Positions 43,163 to 56,645 are shown, numbered from the stretch's first letter. The stretch: DNA of 64,000 nt from Ophiostoma sp. CBS 140.51 (GCA_029298735.1 JANSLP010000005.1:310001-374000), one strand, 5' to 3'. The notes: a model not told the origin generated them from the sequence alone. Program-made: numbers and translations.

Positions 43163-43769
43163 ATGTGACTGGGGGTGAATGGAGAGAAAGGTGAAGGGAG
43201 AACAGTGTACAGCATACAAAATACCCGGCTTTCAAGTACATGAATGTTGAAAGCCACAAGAGACATAACGAACAGATAGTTCGCAGAAGCATAGCATAAG
43301 CATAATCATAAGCATATGAGAGATAAAATAAGCATAATACATGAAATATTAAGGAGTCGAAGAGTGTTCAAGTTTGTTTGCTTTTGTGCGTATCCAATTT
43401 GGTATGGTTTTGAAGATCTTGAAGTATCTTCTGGTTCCCAGTAAATGCAACCCAAAACGCCGTGCAGCATCCGCGGATGCCTTTTTATATGTTCCCGTAT
43501 GTCCACAGGCCGTCCTCTGTGTATGAGAGTGCCTTCCTTTTGATTCCCAGTCAGCCATGCTCCTAGCTAGAGAGCTTTTCCCTTCCAAGATGCCCGTCCA
43601 GCTTTTCCTGCCTCCATTCGTCCCCAGTATGTCCCTGTCATCCCAAAAGTCTATTGTGTCCAAGTCCGTTTTCCCTATCCCAAAATAAAAGAAGCATAAG
43701 AAAGAAAAGTATGTGAGAGAAATGTAAGATGTGTCGAAGAAATGGTAAAATGTCGTTCTTGGTTCATGC
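43163..43769. other. Convergent 3' flanks of the POT1-like and SEC2-like genes
   Basis: 607 bp between tail-to-tail genes. It has repeated AGCATAA strings at about 43288-43345 and no recognisable gene. Confidence 0.5.
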
Positions 43770-44828
43770 TCACGCGAGAGCGGCTGCTACTGGCCGTTTC
43801 TGCTTCTCGTGTAATGATGCCTCGTCGTCCCGCGCTGGTCTGTTGCGGTCATTCCCACTACCGTCACCGATACCGCCCAGCATCGCCCGCAGCCGCTCAA
43901 TCCGGTCCATGGCCTGTTCCAGCCGCTCCAGCCGCCGCTTCTTGTCAGTGTCGCGCTGCTCGAGGACGGCCACACGGGCTTCCAGTCGCGCACGTGCCCG
44001 TCTCTCTTCCGCGACCATTTCGTTGGCCTGCTCAAAGAGCGAGACTGACAATTCTTCGACCTCGCGGCTGGTGTCCTGGAGCCGGCCCTCGGCCTGGCGG
44101 CGCAGCTTTTGTTCGCGCGTGAGGGCGTCCAGCAGCTCTTTTGTGGAGGGGCCGTTGTCCTCGGGCTGTGGCTGCGGTGTCTGCGGCATTGACTTTGCAC
44201 CTCCACCAAAGAAGGGGAATGAGCCGTAGGGCGTCCTTGGTGCCGCGGGCGACGTGGCTGCCGAGTCGTAGCCGTAGCCGCCGGGTGTGTTGACCGTGTT
44301 TGTGTTGGTCGTCGCCGACGGCGGTGGTGTCGGCATACCGACGGTAATGACGCCGGGCTGCGCCAGCGTCTGGGCGGCTGGCTGTGATCTCGGCTGTGAC
44401 GGTGAAGGTGGTGGTAATGTAGGTAGTGGCGGTGCCGCCATAGAGTCTGCTGCCGCTGCTGCTTTCAAGTTGGGTGTTGACTTGGCCGGTCGTGGCGACA
44501 ACAGTGCCGAAAGGCGATTGGCCGCGCCCGTGGGCAAGAACGACGTCCGTGTCGGCGAAGCCGGTGTGAGTGGTGGGTTGTTGTTGTTCGTATTTGACCC
44601 TGCTGCTGCCAACTTCCTCCGCAACGCTGCCAGCTCATCTTCATAGTCGGCCCAGCGGTCAATCGCCGCCGCCGCTTTCTGGTCGAGCAAGGCGACTTGT
44701 GACTCAAGCGCCTGGATCTGCTCCCGGGCTTGACGCAACAACGTGTCGGCGTCGCTGGCAATCGGCACAGGCACGGCGAAGCCGCACTGCGGGCACGGGC
44801 ACGAGGGTGCGTCCACAGCCGTGGCCAT
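43770..44828 (-). CDS. SEC2: SEC2-like Rab GDP/GTP exchange factor
   Basis: Intronless, 352 residues. Sec2 activates the Rab GTPase Sec4 on secretory vesicles through a long parallel coiled coil. Seen: a Cys-rich start (CPCPQCGF at 10-17) that could bind a metal; a first coiled coil at about 28-76 (LLRQAREQIQALESQVALL); a Pro/Ser/Ala-rich linker; then a second coiled coil at about 230-320 containing the Sec2-family core EELSVSLFEQANEMVAEERRARARLE. Yeast Sec2 is 759 residues, so this protein lacks the long C-terminal part and consists mainly of the exchange domain, as in some filamentous fungi. The ATG at 44828 gives MATAVDAPSCPCPQCG. Low-complexity codons explain antisense frames. Rab specificity is inferred. 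Confidence 0.8.
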   Translation of the reverse strand: MATAVDAPSCPCPQCGFAVPVPIASDADTLLRQAREQIQALESQVALLDQKAAAAIDRWADYEDELAALRRKLAAAGSNTNNNNPPLTPASPTRTSFLPTGAANRLSALLSPRPAKSTPNLKAAAAADSMAAPPLPTLPPPSPSQPRSQPAAQTLAQPGVITVGMPTPPPSATTNTNTVNTPGGYGYDSAATSPAAPRTPYGSFPFFGGGAKSMPQTPQPQPEDNGPSTKELLDALTREQKLRRQAEGRLQDTSREVEELSVSLFEQANEMVAEERRARARLEARVAVLEQRDTDKKRRLERLEQAMDRIERLRAMLGGIGDGSGNDRNRPARDDEASLHEKQKRPVAAALA

Positions 44829-46703
44829 ATTTTCTTTCGTGGTGTTATGCGGATTTGTTGTCGTCGTGATATTTTGTCGTTTTCGTTGCCGCCGTTTACC
44901 GACTTTACCGTCTGCTGTCGCGTCGCGTGTCCGTGTCGTGTTTTCGATTTAAACGTGTGCGGTCGTGCCGCGCTAAGCAGGTTGTGGTCCTCGTTTAGTT
45001 GTGCTGGTCTAGCGGACGTTGTCGATGTTGTTGAAGGTCGAAAAGAAAAGGAGAAGCGCAAATAAGGAGAAGCAAAAAGAGGTGAGAAGTCGTTCCTTCC
45101 TTCTCGGCGCCTAATTCTCTGTTCTCAGGAGAAGTTGCCCGACAGGAATCTGGTGTGGTGTGGTTGCAGTTGCCCGCGCCTTCCCCTCCCGGAAAGGATG
45201 TGTCTGTGTGGCCTGCGTTCCTTCCTTGGTTTGTGTTTGTGTGTGTACGGCTGGCTTGTTCATGTTGGCATGTGCGCAATTTTGGAAGGAAGGAACGAAG
45301 AAAAGAAGGGTTCCACCGCCCATATTACCCCGTAATAGCGTCCATATTACGCCCACATGCATCCAAATGCGCTGTAGCTCCCGCAATTGCACGTCGTATG
45401 CCACCATTCGAAATTCATCATTTGCGGCAGTTTACGCCATTAGCGTGAGGGGAGGCTAGGCCAGGCCCTGTTTCCCCTGGGCCAGCGGGTATTTCCAGGG
45501 GTCACCTTCAGGGCCAGACTGGCCAGGCCAACCGCCAACAGACAGCACTAAAGCTATCAAAGCCCTAAAAAGGACATTCTTTCTGCCGATCTCATTCAAC
45601 GTCACTTGTCACTGGCATTCCATAAAGTCGTCTGGGATACAAACATTGGTGGTTCCCATGTTTTATTGTTATTGTTCATTGTTCGAGACCAATATTGTTG
45701 TACAAGACACCTTTGGCCATCTACAAACTTCACTCTGCTGCGCCTTGTGGACTCTGTTTCGTATGGTCGTTACAAGACAGGCCTGACCTCGCTGTATCTT
45801 ACAGGGGCTTTAGGGGATACTGGGAATATTAACCTGAATTACAGATTCACAGGCAAAGACTGAACCAAGACTGTCTGTCACGGAATGACACAGGGCGTCG
45901 TAAAATGTTCTTCTATTTCGCTGCATGTCGACCAAATAAATTCTATAAAATGCTTGGGCATGTTCTCACTCCGTCCATCCTCTGATCGGAGCAAAAGTAA
46001 ATTGATGTTCCTGGTTTGGCTGCCTGATCGCACGGCCAGGCCGCGACCGCTGCAAAAATGATCGCCCTCGATTTCTGTCAATCCATCAATGCCGCCCACC
46101 TAGACAATCTATTTTTGTCGGCTACTCTGAGTCGATTGTCCATCCTCCTTGTCTTTTCCCGGTAGCTTGGAGAGGCGGCATTGGAAGAGACAGTGTCGTT
46201 GCAGTGTAGTCGTAGATGATATGACGGGTGATGAGATGGCAGTGATAGGCGATCGCATTAATGATCTGAGGCCAAGGATTATGCAGCCGTCGGGCTGGCC
46301 GCGCAGCACTTTGAAAGGCTGTGGCTGGCCGTGACTGGGCCGCAAGGTCGTAAATCGTAAAATCGTTGATTGGGAGAGTAAAATCCCACCATGTTCGAAT
46401 ATACCTTGCTTGATCATGTCCATCGCCGATTGACTCAGATCGTGGCATATCCGGGACAGACAATCGGGGTAAGCCATTGCAGTATGGTGAGGCAGTTTGA
46501 AATGTTCGAGATGCCGCTCCCTCTGGATTCCAACTAAGGCCTCGGGGTAGTCTGAGGAAGCGGGATTGTTGTGGTAGGTCAGATGCCTCCGAGGGTGACC
46601 GTCTTCGGCTGCCTGTCATTGTCGTATCACGGAGGCTCGACGCCGCTATTGTTTTTGTCGCTCCGTCGTTCGTTCTTTTTTGTTTTTGTCCTCTCTGCTC
46701 TCC
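44829..46703. other. Intergenic region between SEC2-like and CSL4 genes
   Basis: 1.9 kb with no recognisable gene. A GC-rich block at 45450-45530 carries several GGCCA/TGGCC and CAGGG strings. The rest holds frames of up to 165 codons that overlap on the same strand and look random. Confidence 0.45.
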
Positions 46704-47387
46704 TCAAAACGGCTTCGCCACCTTGCGCGGCTCGCTCACACCCGTCTCCGGGTCAATGTACTCCTTCCAGCTGACGGGATACATCGGACTGCCCGTCTCG
46801 CTCGTCGCCATCACCACACCCAACGCGTTGCTCGCCGTCGACAGGTAGTAGTTGGCCTGATCACCCAGCGAAATGACCTGGGCGCGAACAATGTCACCGG
46901 GGCGGAATGACTCGTAGATCTTAACCCGGTCCTTTTCTGTCGCCCGCACGTCTTGTGTGCGGATCAGCCCCTGCCACTCCGTGTCCAGCACCGTCTCGCC
47001 GACCACCAAAATGGCCACGACGGCCTGCTTCTGGGTGATGCGCGTGACACGGCACAAAACAGTGTTTCCGACGTCTGGTAGGACCTCGCCGCCCTCGGCC
47101 AAAGCAGACCGAGACACGGAAATGGTCGGGCGCCGGTCGACAGCATCGGCAGCCGCCGACGCGGCCGGCGGCACCACGATGCGTGTCAGACGCTTAGCGG
47201 GGCCGGCAGGCGCACCAGAACCCTTCTCGTTGGCAGCCTCCGACTTGGCAATCTGCACGTGGCCCAGCAGCGAGGCAAACACCTGCCCCTCCGTGAGGTG
47301 TGTGCCCGGGCCCGGCAGGTACTGGCTGGACGCGCCGAGGTGCTGCCCGGGAACAATCAGCTGTCCACTGGAGACGGTAGCTGCCAT
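46704..47387 (-). CDS. CSL4: Exosome complex cap subunit CSL4 (EXOSC1)
   Basis: Intronless, 227 residues. Csl4 is one of the three cap subunits of the RNA exosome, which degrades and trims RNA 3'-5' in nucleus and cytoplasm. Seen: N-terminal domain starting VSSGQLIVPGQHLG (family-typical V.PG..L); S1 domain at about 100-190 with VGNTVLCRVTRITQKQAVVAILVVG and FRPGDIVRAQVISLGDQANYYLSTA; then the C-terminal NALGVVMATSETGSPMYPVSW, which in the family continues to a Cys-containing ribbon; here the ending is WKEYIDPETGVSEPRKVAKPF. The Cys ligands are absent, as in many fungal members. The start at 47387 lies directly next to a CA repeat in the mRNA leader. Identity is secure. Confidence 0.93.
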   Translation of the reverse strand: MAATVSSGQLIVPGQHLGASSQYLPGPGTHLTEGQVFASLLGHVQIAKSEAANEKGSGAPAGPAKRLTRIVVPPAASAAADAVDRRPTISVSRSALAEGGEVLPDVGNTVLCRVTRITQKQAVVAILVVGETVLDTEWQGLIRTQDVRATEKDRVKIYESFRPGDIVRAQVISLGDQANYYLSTASNALGVVMATSETGSPMYPVSWKEYIDPETGVSEPRKVAKPF

Positions 47388-47389
47388 AT

Positions 47390-47390
<1 letters not shown>

Positions 47391-47427
<37 letters not shown>

Positions 47428-47429
47428 AG
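47391..47429. repeat. GT and AG dinucleotide microsatellites abutting the CSL4 start
   Basis: (GT)11 at 47391-47412 is followed by (AG)8 at 47414-47429. On the CSL4 coding strand these read as CT repeats, then CA repeats, ending three bases before the ATG. They lie in the likely 5' UTR or core promoter and could vary in length between strains. Confidence 0.9.
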
Positions 47430-50400
47430 AAGTTGGGTGTAAAAGAGGGCGGTGTATGTGTGTTCAGCTGTTGTGGTTGCCCTTCTGTACGTCGACGTCG
47501 ATGTGAGCTGAACATGGAAGGAAGCTTTTCGCCGCTAACTTTTTTTCTGCCACTCTCCGTTTTCTGCGAGCTGGAAAGCGCGACCGCCTTTTGGCTGTGT
47601 GTTGCGGCACGGAAAGAGATCGATTGACGCTAGTCCTTTTTCGGTAATGACCTTCAACTTATACGCAGCTTGCCACCAACATCGCGAAATACACGCACAA
47701 AGTAAATAAAGTCGATGTAAGTCGAATCGAGTCATTTTACTGGATCTACTGATTTTTCGGGGCTCATTCTCTCAGCTCCTCTTGCAAGCCCTTGCTTCGT
47801 TCATCCGGGACACTTGAGCTGAAGGTGTATCAACACGCCTCAGAAGATTTCCATTTACTCTACGCCGAGTTTCTAAAGGCAATTCAAATGTTCTCCTTCC
47901 CGAAGAGATGGAGATTATCAGCTCTACAGGTATTGATAAAATTCATGTCGTGATGGGTAAAGAGTCGCCTGGCAAGAGAAGCTGGAAAGAGCGTCACAAA
48001 CCGCAGTCCAGCTTAGACGGACACAGGAGGGAAGGAGCGTCCCGCTGATCTACCAGAGTCCTTTTGAAGATTTGACTGTCGTCAGAGTCAACCTCTGCAA
48101 TACCACTAGCTGCGATGCGGCGTCATTTGCCTTCTTTGCTGTTGCCGGTGTGTTTCACTTTTCCTAGCAGTGGCGGGATGAACGGTCTTGCGTTGCTGAA
48201 AAAACTGCACTGTTGGATCCAGATATTCAGGGTTCCAAGGATCGTGAAATCGTATTTCGAATTTGCCTTTTCTTTTCGGGAATCGGGCAAGGGTGGCCGA
48301 TTGGGACAGGGAGTGAAGAAAATCGAGACATTTCGATATGTGACGATGGGAGGGCGTGGGCAGAGGGTGTATTAAGTCTAAACGGCCGCCCTCCCAAAAT
48401 GCTTCGCCGAAATCTCCACACACAAACAAGGCGGAGCAGCTGAACACTACCCTTACCAGCAGCCAACGTTCTGTTTTGTCCACCCCCTTGACTCCCCTCG
48501 ACAATCGTAAATCGTAAAGCAACTGAGACCCAAAAATCGAGAATCGGGAAACTTTTCAGATGCACGATTGGAATGGAGCTTGGCCCAGCCCTGACATCGA
48601 TCTTGGGTCCGGGCACTTTTCCTTTTCTGTTTTCTTGCTTTGCTGCGAGCCTGCTCTTTACATTTTTGCCTCGCCCGCCCGCCTTTGCAGGCTGCATGAG
48701 CCTTGTGCACCTTTTACCCTTTGCACTATCCACCACAGCTGCATCTGTGCATTGGTGGCCATCATTCCCGCAGAACATGGCATCTCACGATCTCGGGGAT
48801 CTGTCTCGACGCGACTAGAACACAATCCTTCACGAACTCATGTGGCTCTCTGTGTGGATCAACTATTTCAGTAGATTGCAAGCACAGCTGGACCAAATAC
48901 ACGGAGACTTCTCCGTCGACTTCGCTCCGATTCCTGACAATTGTTGCTGAAACTGTGCTGTGATGCTCGGATCTTGTCCAATCGTAACGCCCGACATAAA
49001 TTTGGCTGGGAAGGAATAACCTAGGCACCACATCACTAGGAAGCCATCACCATCCTCAGCCTTGCGGTTTGCAATGTAATTACCTCCAACGAATACCGAC
49101 GAAATAGGGAAAGATGCATGTTCTTCTCTTCTCTATGCAAACGTAAGTATCTAAGGACTTCTACAAAGTTTTTGTCATTCTTGTTTGATTTTTGTAGGCT
49201 TTTATAGGCTAAAAAAATTAGGACAAAAACATTACTCAACTCATCAAAAAACCCAATGCTTCTCATTCTTCTCAAGAATATATTAAAACCCATACCATAC
49301 CAAAATAAAATAGGAGCTTTACGTGAATATTTTATTCCGCTCATGAACGTCAAATTTCGATTTTTTTCTTTTTCTTTCTACAATTCACACGCCGAGCTGA
49401 TTTAATTTATTTCAAGAACGGGAGGGCCAGTGTTGTCGTCCTACACCCTGTACTACAGACGGGCGTATTAGGAGACGATCGAGCGGTACACGAATAGGGT
49501 TCTCCGTTTGTCCTAGAGGTGTTGCGTCGTACGGGATCGGGGAACGGGATGGGGTGACGTGGTCCGGGTGGCTGCGCAAGGATGAGGTGATTGGGGAGGT
49601 GGAATAAAAAGGCAAATGAAAACAATCGCGATACAATACTGCGCTGTAAAATAATCTTTGGAGAGCCAGTGGATCGATGCAGTCAGCTACGCAAGTTAGA
49701 AGTGATGACAATGGGCTTGTTTTATTGCCGAGCCGTGCAAACGGCTTCCGGTAATGGTGGAGCTACCCGGGTTGCAGATTATTTTCAGCCTATCCGAGCA
49801 CGGTCCTGGACTCACCAGAATAAAAAAAAGACAGAAGACAAAAAGACAACTACCTGGCAGATGCACGACATCGCGGCTAACCGGGCGGTGTGTTGTCTCA
49901 GAGAATGACAAAGCAGGGAAGAGGGGAGAAAAGAGAGACAGAACAAAGCACGGAGCACTTTGTCCAAGATACAAAAGAGGGAAACGTTTGTACGGCTGGG
50001 TGTGGGTTGGGGGACAGACTGAGGGCCGGGAAGGCAAGAAACAGAAAAGTAGAGAGTCACAATAGAAAACTGGAGGGGGTGTGGCCGAGAATACGTCGCT
50101 GGATATGTATGTCTCCATGGTGAGGTCGCACAAAGTGATGCAGCTCTTCTGTTTCGTACTAGGATAGAAGGAGTTGATCTCAGGGCAAAGTAGCTTGTTC
50201 GTCACAAGTACAAGAAGGATGCTTCTCTCTGGGGTGGGAAGGATCTGCGCAAACGAACTCTTTCGGAGAACTGAGCTGCAAGGAAAACGCAGACAAAGTC
50301 ATCGAATACACATAAAACGAACTAGTCCGTCTGCCGATGCAAGATATACAAGCTCGACAAGACATAATGTGCATCGAAAGTATCAGGTGCATCAACCCTG

Positions 50401-53400
50401 ACCCGAATCCTTGAGCCCTGTACGGGGTACTTTTACAGACGTACATACCTATTTCGCTGTTTGTCTAATTCATTGTCCCTCACGATAGCATCGTATGCCC
50501 TCTTGGACTTCGTGGCTTGGCGTGACACGGGTTACGGCAGTACTCCCGTCGACTTTTGTATCTCCCTCAAAACTGCGGCAGGATTTATATATGTACGCCG
50601 CATGTCGTAAGGTGAGGGGAGTTGTGTCCTGGTGGTACAGCGCACACAGCTTCTATGATCTTTTTAAGCTCCCGGTGCAGTCCGTGACAGAAGACAATGG
50701 CGCACATAGCCGGGCAGAGCAAACGAGCTATTATACAATGCACTTCGGGAAGCAAAAGGCGCAAGCCATGTGGAGTTAGTTGGATGCCGAGAGCACGGCA
50801 TGTATGTACGGGACAAGGTGGAAGATGCGAGCTAGAAACTTCACCTGATGTGGCATTGACCTCGATGCACTACGGGAGGAAGAGCAAGTGTTTGGTATCG
50901 CGGAATCAGTAACGGGGACGGCCATATGCAAACAGTTGTATTGAGGCAATCCTTGAGAGGAATGTCATAGTCAGGCATTAGGCCATCATATTTACTGGAG
51001 AATGAAAACGACCCCCACCCTCTGTCTTGAGTCCAACACGGCGATACACAGCATGTGCTGTGAGAGCCTCGTGCTTTGCTCGGTGTAAGTAACCAGGTGG
51101 AAAGGTAAAGGTTCACCTTACGAAACCAATAACTCGGCGAGGTTGTGTTTCAAAAAATCACTAGCTAGTCTACGGAGAACAAATACGAATGAGTCTACAT
51201 CTTACCCTTTTGTTTGGACGACGTTGCATCGTCGCTGTATACACACTCCATACAAAAAACGGGTCCTTCCCGAGCACGACGTCAAACTCAAACATTCAAA
51301 TTGAAATAAAAGAGGCAAGCTGAAACCCTGCTCCTTGTTTTGACCGATATGTACATGTTCCTGTAGAACAAAACAAAGTGAACCAGGCGAGTACACCCGA
51401 TTATGTCGTGGATTTGACCATCCCAAGCTGCAGGGCTGATCTGTAAACAGTCACAGACAGAAATTCGTTTTCTTCACACCGTCACGTAGTCATCTTGAAG
51501 GCCCATGAATCTAACAAGGAGCTTGAAGTATTCATTGCAGAAGACAGTCACGCACATAATTTTGCTGCTTTCTATATTCTTTTTTAAAGTACAATGCCAG
51601 TCATTATCCCTCGCTCTCGCACGTTAGCCTTACTACGAAATAAAGACCTAGCTGCATCATTATATGTACATAATTCAATGGAATTATTGTATTCACATTG
51701 AAAGATAAGCGAAAATTTGTACAATTATTTCCACATCTCAATTTTCTTTTGGGCTACATGAACAGGCGCCGCCAGATATGGATGTATATACATGAAATAC
51801 CGTCTCTTCTGCTCTATCTTTATTTTATCACAAATAAAGTTACTACAAGTTATTTACGCGATTGTATTGATTTACCAGAAGAAAGGGAGACTCATGAAAT
51901 TGTCGAATTCTTCTCTCAAACCATGCGGCTCACAGATGCAAGGGGAGCGAGAGACATCAAACAAAAATATATACGACGTGATAGAAGGAACGTCCCGAGA
52001 GGCGCATGAAAATGCAATTCCGAAAACAATTGTTAATTTAATTTCAACCTTCCGTGCAAGTGAATGACAAGTTTGAATAGATACGAGTATCTGAACTTGA
52101 GCGGCCCTTCCATTTACCTTCTTTTTATGTCACCTCGCATGCATATGGCTATTTTCCTCCCGTGAACGGCCCGTCTTAAAATGTGAGGAAATAAAACCCC
52201 CTCTACCATCATCTCCGCCTTCCTTTGATGTCTTCCTGACTCCTTCTTGGTGTCGTGATTCGCCCGCGGCCAAGACTTCGTGACTAGTACAGTATCATCC
52301 GGCAATGGAAAGCAAACAAGCCGCCCCACAACAACGACTCGAAGCGAGCCGGACAGATAAAAGAAATCTGCGAGAAATAAAGAAATAAAAAAAGTCAAAC
52401 GACAATAAAGTAAGGCTTCCGGCTAGATTTTCCAAGCGTCGTCTTCATTTATTTTGCTGCTTCGAGAAGAACAGGAAGACAGGGATGGGCGACGCTTTAA
52501 AAACGGTCTGGTGATGGGATGACGGCTAGGACTTTGATGTGTTTGCTCTCCATTCTATTCACTGTTTACCTCATTTTATATCCCTGTTTCCAGACCTCAC
52601 CAACTATGTTGTTTTATGTAGAAAGCTTAATACAAGCGTGCAAAGGGGACAAAATGAATAAGAGCACATAGCAATAAAAGGAACACTAGTATCGCTCATC
52701 ACCTGGTCGAGAGTGAGTCGAAGCTTCAACTCCCGTCAAACCTTTCTATAAAAAGAAACAGGCGAATTTGTAACCGAACCAGTTGAGCCAGTCTCTTTCT
52801 CAGAAAACAGTTCGTGACCTACTGTGTAGACCTTTACCCGAGAGTACGCCCCTCTCGCCCCTATTTTCTATGGTCATGAATTTCCTGTTATTATATCGTC
52901 TTATATTGTCCCATTCCCCAGCGAGCGGATAAAATGATGCTCAACGGCTGTGGCTTCTCGTTCGTGGCGGCCTTTCTCTTATTTTGAAAATTCATTAAAG
53001 TCTCTATGACCCCTCTATGAGCGTTATAAAGGGCGAGATTGTTTTTTTGGGTTCTTTTTTTTTCCTTTTCGGTCCCGTTCTCTCGGTTTCTATCTAACTG
53101 CCAGGGGCTCACCCTATTAGCAGTTCGAAATACCAAGTCATCTTACAAACAAGTCAATCGGCAGACATCCTACTCGCCACTGCTTGGGATGACTTGCATG
53201 ACTTGAGTAGCATTCGAGTGAGCCGGGCTGCCGGCGGGTTCAACGAAAAAAAAAAGAAGAAGAAAAACAAGGGGAAAAATCACAAACAAACAAAAAATCA
53301 GCTCCGACAAGAGATAATCTGCCAACTCACCTATCTTACCTGTTGGGCTTCTAACAGTGACGATTTGGTGCCCATATGGAGCCGGATGCCGAGCAAGTGT

Positions 53401-55988
53401 GTTGAAACTACGACGTATTACAGCAAACTGAAAAGTGCCAAACCCCCATATTTCACGCAGCGCTGCAAACAATGTATTATTCTCCGTCGGTGTCCCCAAT
53501 TCTTGCCTTGTTTCGAGCTAAACAAAGAAGCTGTCTGCAGTCTGCATGTCTTCGTACTGCCCTATTCCCGTAGCTTGTTCGCCTCTCCCCCAATACCAAA
53601 CCAAAAGTAAGCCCCATTTGCATCCTGCGGATGCAACACACATAGCCCCTGCCCTGATGCCCAACGTTGGTTGGCTGGATAGCCTCGTAGCCCGACGAAG
53701 AGGACACCAAAAACACGCAAACAAGTGGTGATCGAAAGAAGTGCAAAGAACGAAAAGGAAGGAGAAGGCACAAAAAAAAGATCCTCAAACCGTCCAGAGG
53801 CGCTTAAAGGATGCAGATTGTCAATACTTCATTTGTGCCCTATCAGTTAGGTCGGCATTAGCTCCCCTAGCCGTAGGTGTGTTTGTTCGTGGGTTGATGC
53901 GCATACATACGCTGCGACTCAAGTGACCTTCATGTGGAGACCAGAACTGTTTCTTGGGGACAAAACAGAGCCACTTATGTCGGCACATGAGAGGTAACCG
54001 GTTTTTCTCGCCAGGCACAGATGATGAGCCGATGCTGCAGTTGCGTCTTGTGAAGCATCTTGCTTGCACTTACATGCCCGTTTGTTGAGTCAGTTTGCCG
54101 CCTCTAGGTCTTGATCAACAAGTTTTAATGTGCGTCTGGGTACAAGTATCTGCTGTTCAGTGCCTGAGTATCCTTCAATCCAAAGGTCGTGACGTCTGCC
54201 CAACACTTGTTTTGTCAAGAGAGCAATTTCTCGCTTCTCTCGGGTAGATATACGGCATAAGGTTGCAAACAAAGAAGGAAATGGAAACGACAAGACTTTG
54301 AGTCTAGACTTGTTCCACGAAACTTAAACTCGACTCGCAGTTTGTGCCGTTGGGGGAGGACAATGTCACACCCTCACATGTGGCCGCTGGTGGCCCTCTT
54401 CCCTTCAGCTCGTTGTCTCTCGGGCCGTCACACAAAGCTTTCCGTCGGTTGACAACCGCAACAACCAAAAAGAGCACGTGTGCCCCCCAGCATCCACACA
54501 TTTTTAACGGCGTTGTGAACTTCATACTTTAATGGCGGCGTGCTGTCTATCGCCAAATAGCAAGAATTGGGGAAACAAACGAGGGTGGAGAGGAGGGCCT
54601 GAGGAAGTGTCCAACACCAAAGCCTGGCTATTCGTATCGCATCCTGAGATACGGGGCATATGACGCACTTGTACGCCTCCAAGGCCGTGGACTTATGAGA
54701 ACGTGTGGCTTGAGAATCTTCAACACATTTGGGTGCACCGCCAGGGATTTATTCCGAGAAAAGTGGAAATTCGAGCTTGAACGCTAGCCACATCACACGC
54801 ATTGCACAAGGCGGATAGTAGGTTATGCTAGGGCGCAAAATCAAAATGAGGCACTCCGAGACAGAGGCTAAGTTCGTCGTTCTGCCAGGATGGTGATGGT
54901 TCATGGGGCGCGAAGGGGAGCAGGGACAACACAAGGCATGGCCGGCTGGCAAAAGCTGCTGGCAGAATGACAGGTGTCACCGCTAAAGTTGACCGCCTCA
55001 TGTAGAGGGTGTAAAGATTGGACGCCAGAGTTGCCAGTAAAAAAGATGTAAATGAGCGGTCGGGCAACGGGCGGTCGGCGTCAGTGTGCATCGGAACATG
55101 TACTCGATTTCGATATGAGCCACTAATAAATAGGGCGGCTGATACAGGCCACGCGCGGAACTGGGTAGAAGTTCAAGTTGACAAAAAAGACTTTGAAGTT
55201 GAGGCTGTGAGTCTTCTCCCTGTGAGCACTGAGTGTATTTATCAATCACATATCTTGTCGTTCAGTTTATTATTTGGGAACGAAGTTTGTACCTGACCGC
55301 TAGTTCGTCCACCTCCTTCTCTCACATCTCCCAAGAAGTAACTGGAGGAGTGGGCGGGTGGAGGGGCCGCATGCGTGATGGCATGCGTGTAAGTGATATT
55401 GTGACAGCGCGACAGCCGTCTGGCCCGGTATATCCAATGGTTCGCGGCTTTTCCTTCCCAAAAGCCCAATTCTTCTTTTGTTCCGGCTTTGCGTGCTCAA
55501 CCACCAGTTTGCTCTCTATGTAACGGACAGACGGGTTGTGACCAAAGCAAGAGCCCTAGACGACGCCAAAACCGAAACCCAGGGAAAGAAACAAACACTG
55601 GGCGGAGCTTATTGACCGCTGGGGAAACCAAATGCTCATCGATTGAGCGCAGGTACTCTTTGGCTTGCTGTTTTGGTTGGCATGGGGTTCCAGATGGTTG
55701 AACAAGGCGGCTTAATAGAAATTGTTTTCATATGCTGCTCTTTCTCCGCAACAAGTGTTTTAGTAGGCATTGGTCCCGAACATCATAGTCTTCTGGTCGC
55801 CAGACAGGTTTCCGCATTTCTTGGTTGTGTTCGTTTTTCGTCGTGCCTCTTTCAAACCCAGCATGCCTTTTTGTCAGGCTACATCTGGTTTGGTTCAGCC
55901 CCGCAAGCCGAAAGAGCCTCCAGAATATCCGTATGCCGGAGATGGTGTTCTGTAATACACATGCCTTGCGTGATGTGGGATTGAAAAC

Positions 55989-56645
55989 ATGGCAGCCGCA
56001 GAAAATCTCAGAGAAGCGCGCGCGCTCCAGAAGGTTATGGCGCAAGAAACAACACCCAAAAAGTGCCGGGGGGCAGCAGACGCACAGACATTTTGGCTCG
56101 GCTGGCGGCCCTTGTTCGATCAGCAAGCGCCTCGAAGCAGTTCAGAGTGTTCATCAATCTCGCCGTGTTGCATCGCACAATCCCCAGTATGGATAGGGCA
56201 ACGTCGGCTGGGCTGGCGTTGGCAGAATTGGGTAGTGTGGTATGGTCTGGCAAAGGACGATGGCATTGCCAGGCCAGTCACGGAAAGTAAGATGATCCAT
56301 GATGTGTCCGCACCCCGGCTCCTGTCTTCCTGCTTCTGGTGCCATCGTTCCTTCACTCCCTATTGCTCATGGTTGGCGGCTATCCGATGTCACGGCCTGT
56401 TGCCTGCAATGGGCGAGGATTCAATGCATCGAAGTCTTGCTATGCTCGTTGCTACACACCGTTTATTTCAACCCCCTCGTCGGTTGGTTTTTGGTGTGAA
56501 GACTGCTGAAACTTGTGCCCGCAGAAGCGGTGTATTTCCTGTGCCTATTCATCAGAAGTTAGCGGTGACCGCCCTATCAATTTATGGTGTGTCCGTGTGC
56601 TCTACACGTACAGGTATCATACTCGTATTTGTTGCGCCAATTTGA
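55989..56645 (+). CDS. Uncertain 218-codon ORF, unknown product
   Basis: An ATG in good context (AACATGGCA) opens 218 codons starting MAAAENLREARALQKVM. The first 40 residues are plausibly helical, but the rest is Trp/Cys/Arg-rich and resembles translated non-coding DNA. No domain is recognised. It is listed only because it is the longest ATG-started plus-strand frame in the desert; most likely not a gene. Confidence 0.12.
   Translation: MAAAENLREARALQKVMAQETTPKKCRGAADAQTFWLGWRPLFDQQAPRSSSECSSISPCCIAQSPVWIGQRRLGWRWQNWVVWYGLAKDDGIARPVTESKMIHDVSAPRLLSSCFWCHRSFTPYCSWLAAIRCHGLLPAMGEDSMHRSLAMLVATHRLFQPPRRLVFGVKTAETCARRSGVFPVPIHQKLAVTALSIYGVSVCSTRTGIILVFVAPI

Noticed and set aside
46380..46420. 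GTTCGAATA string suggestive of a tRNA T-loop
   Set aside because: No acceptor stem, D-arm or anticodon arm can be built around it; the same holds for the GTTCGAAA near 3003.
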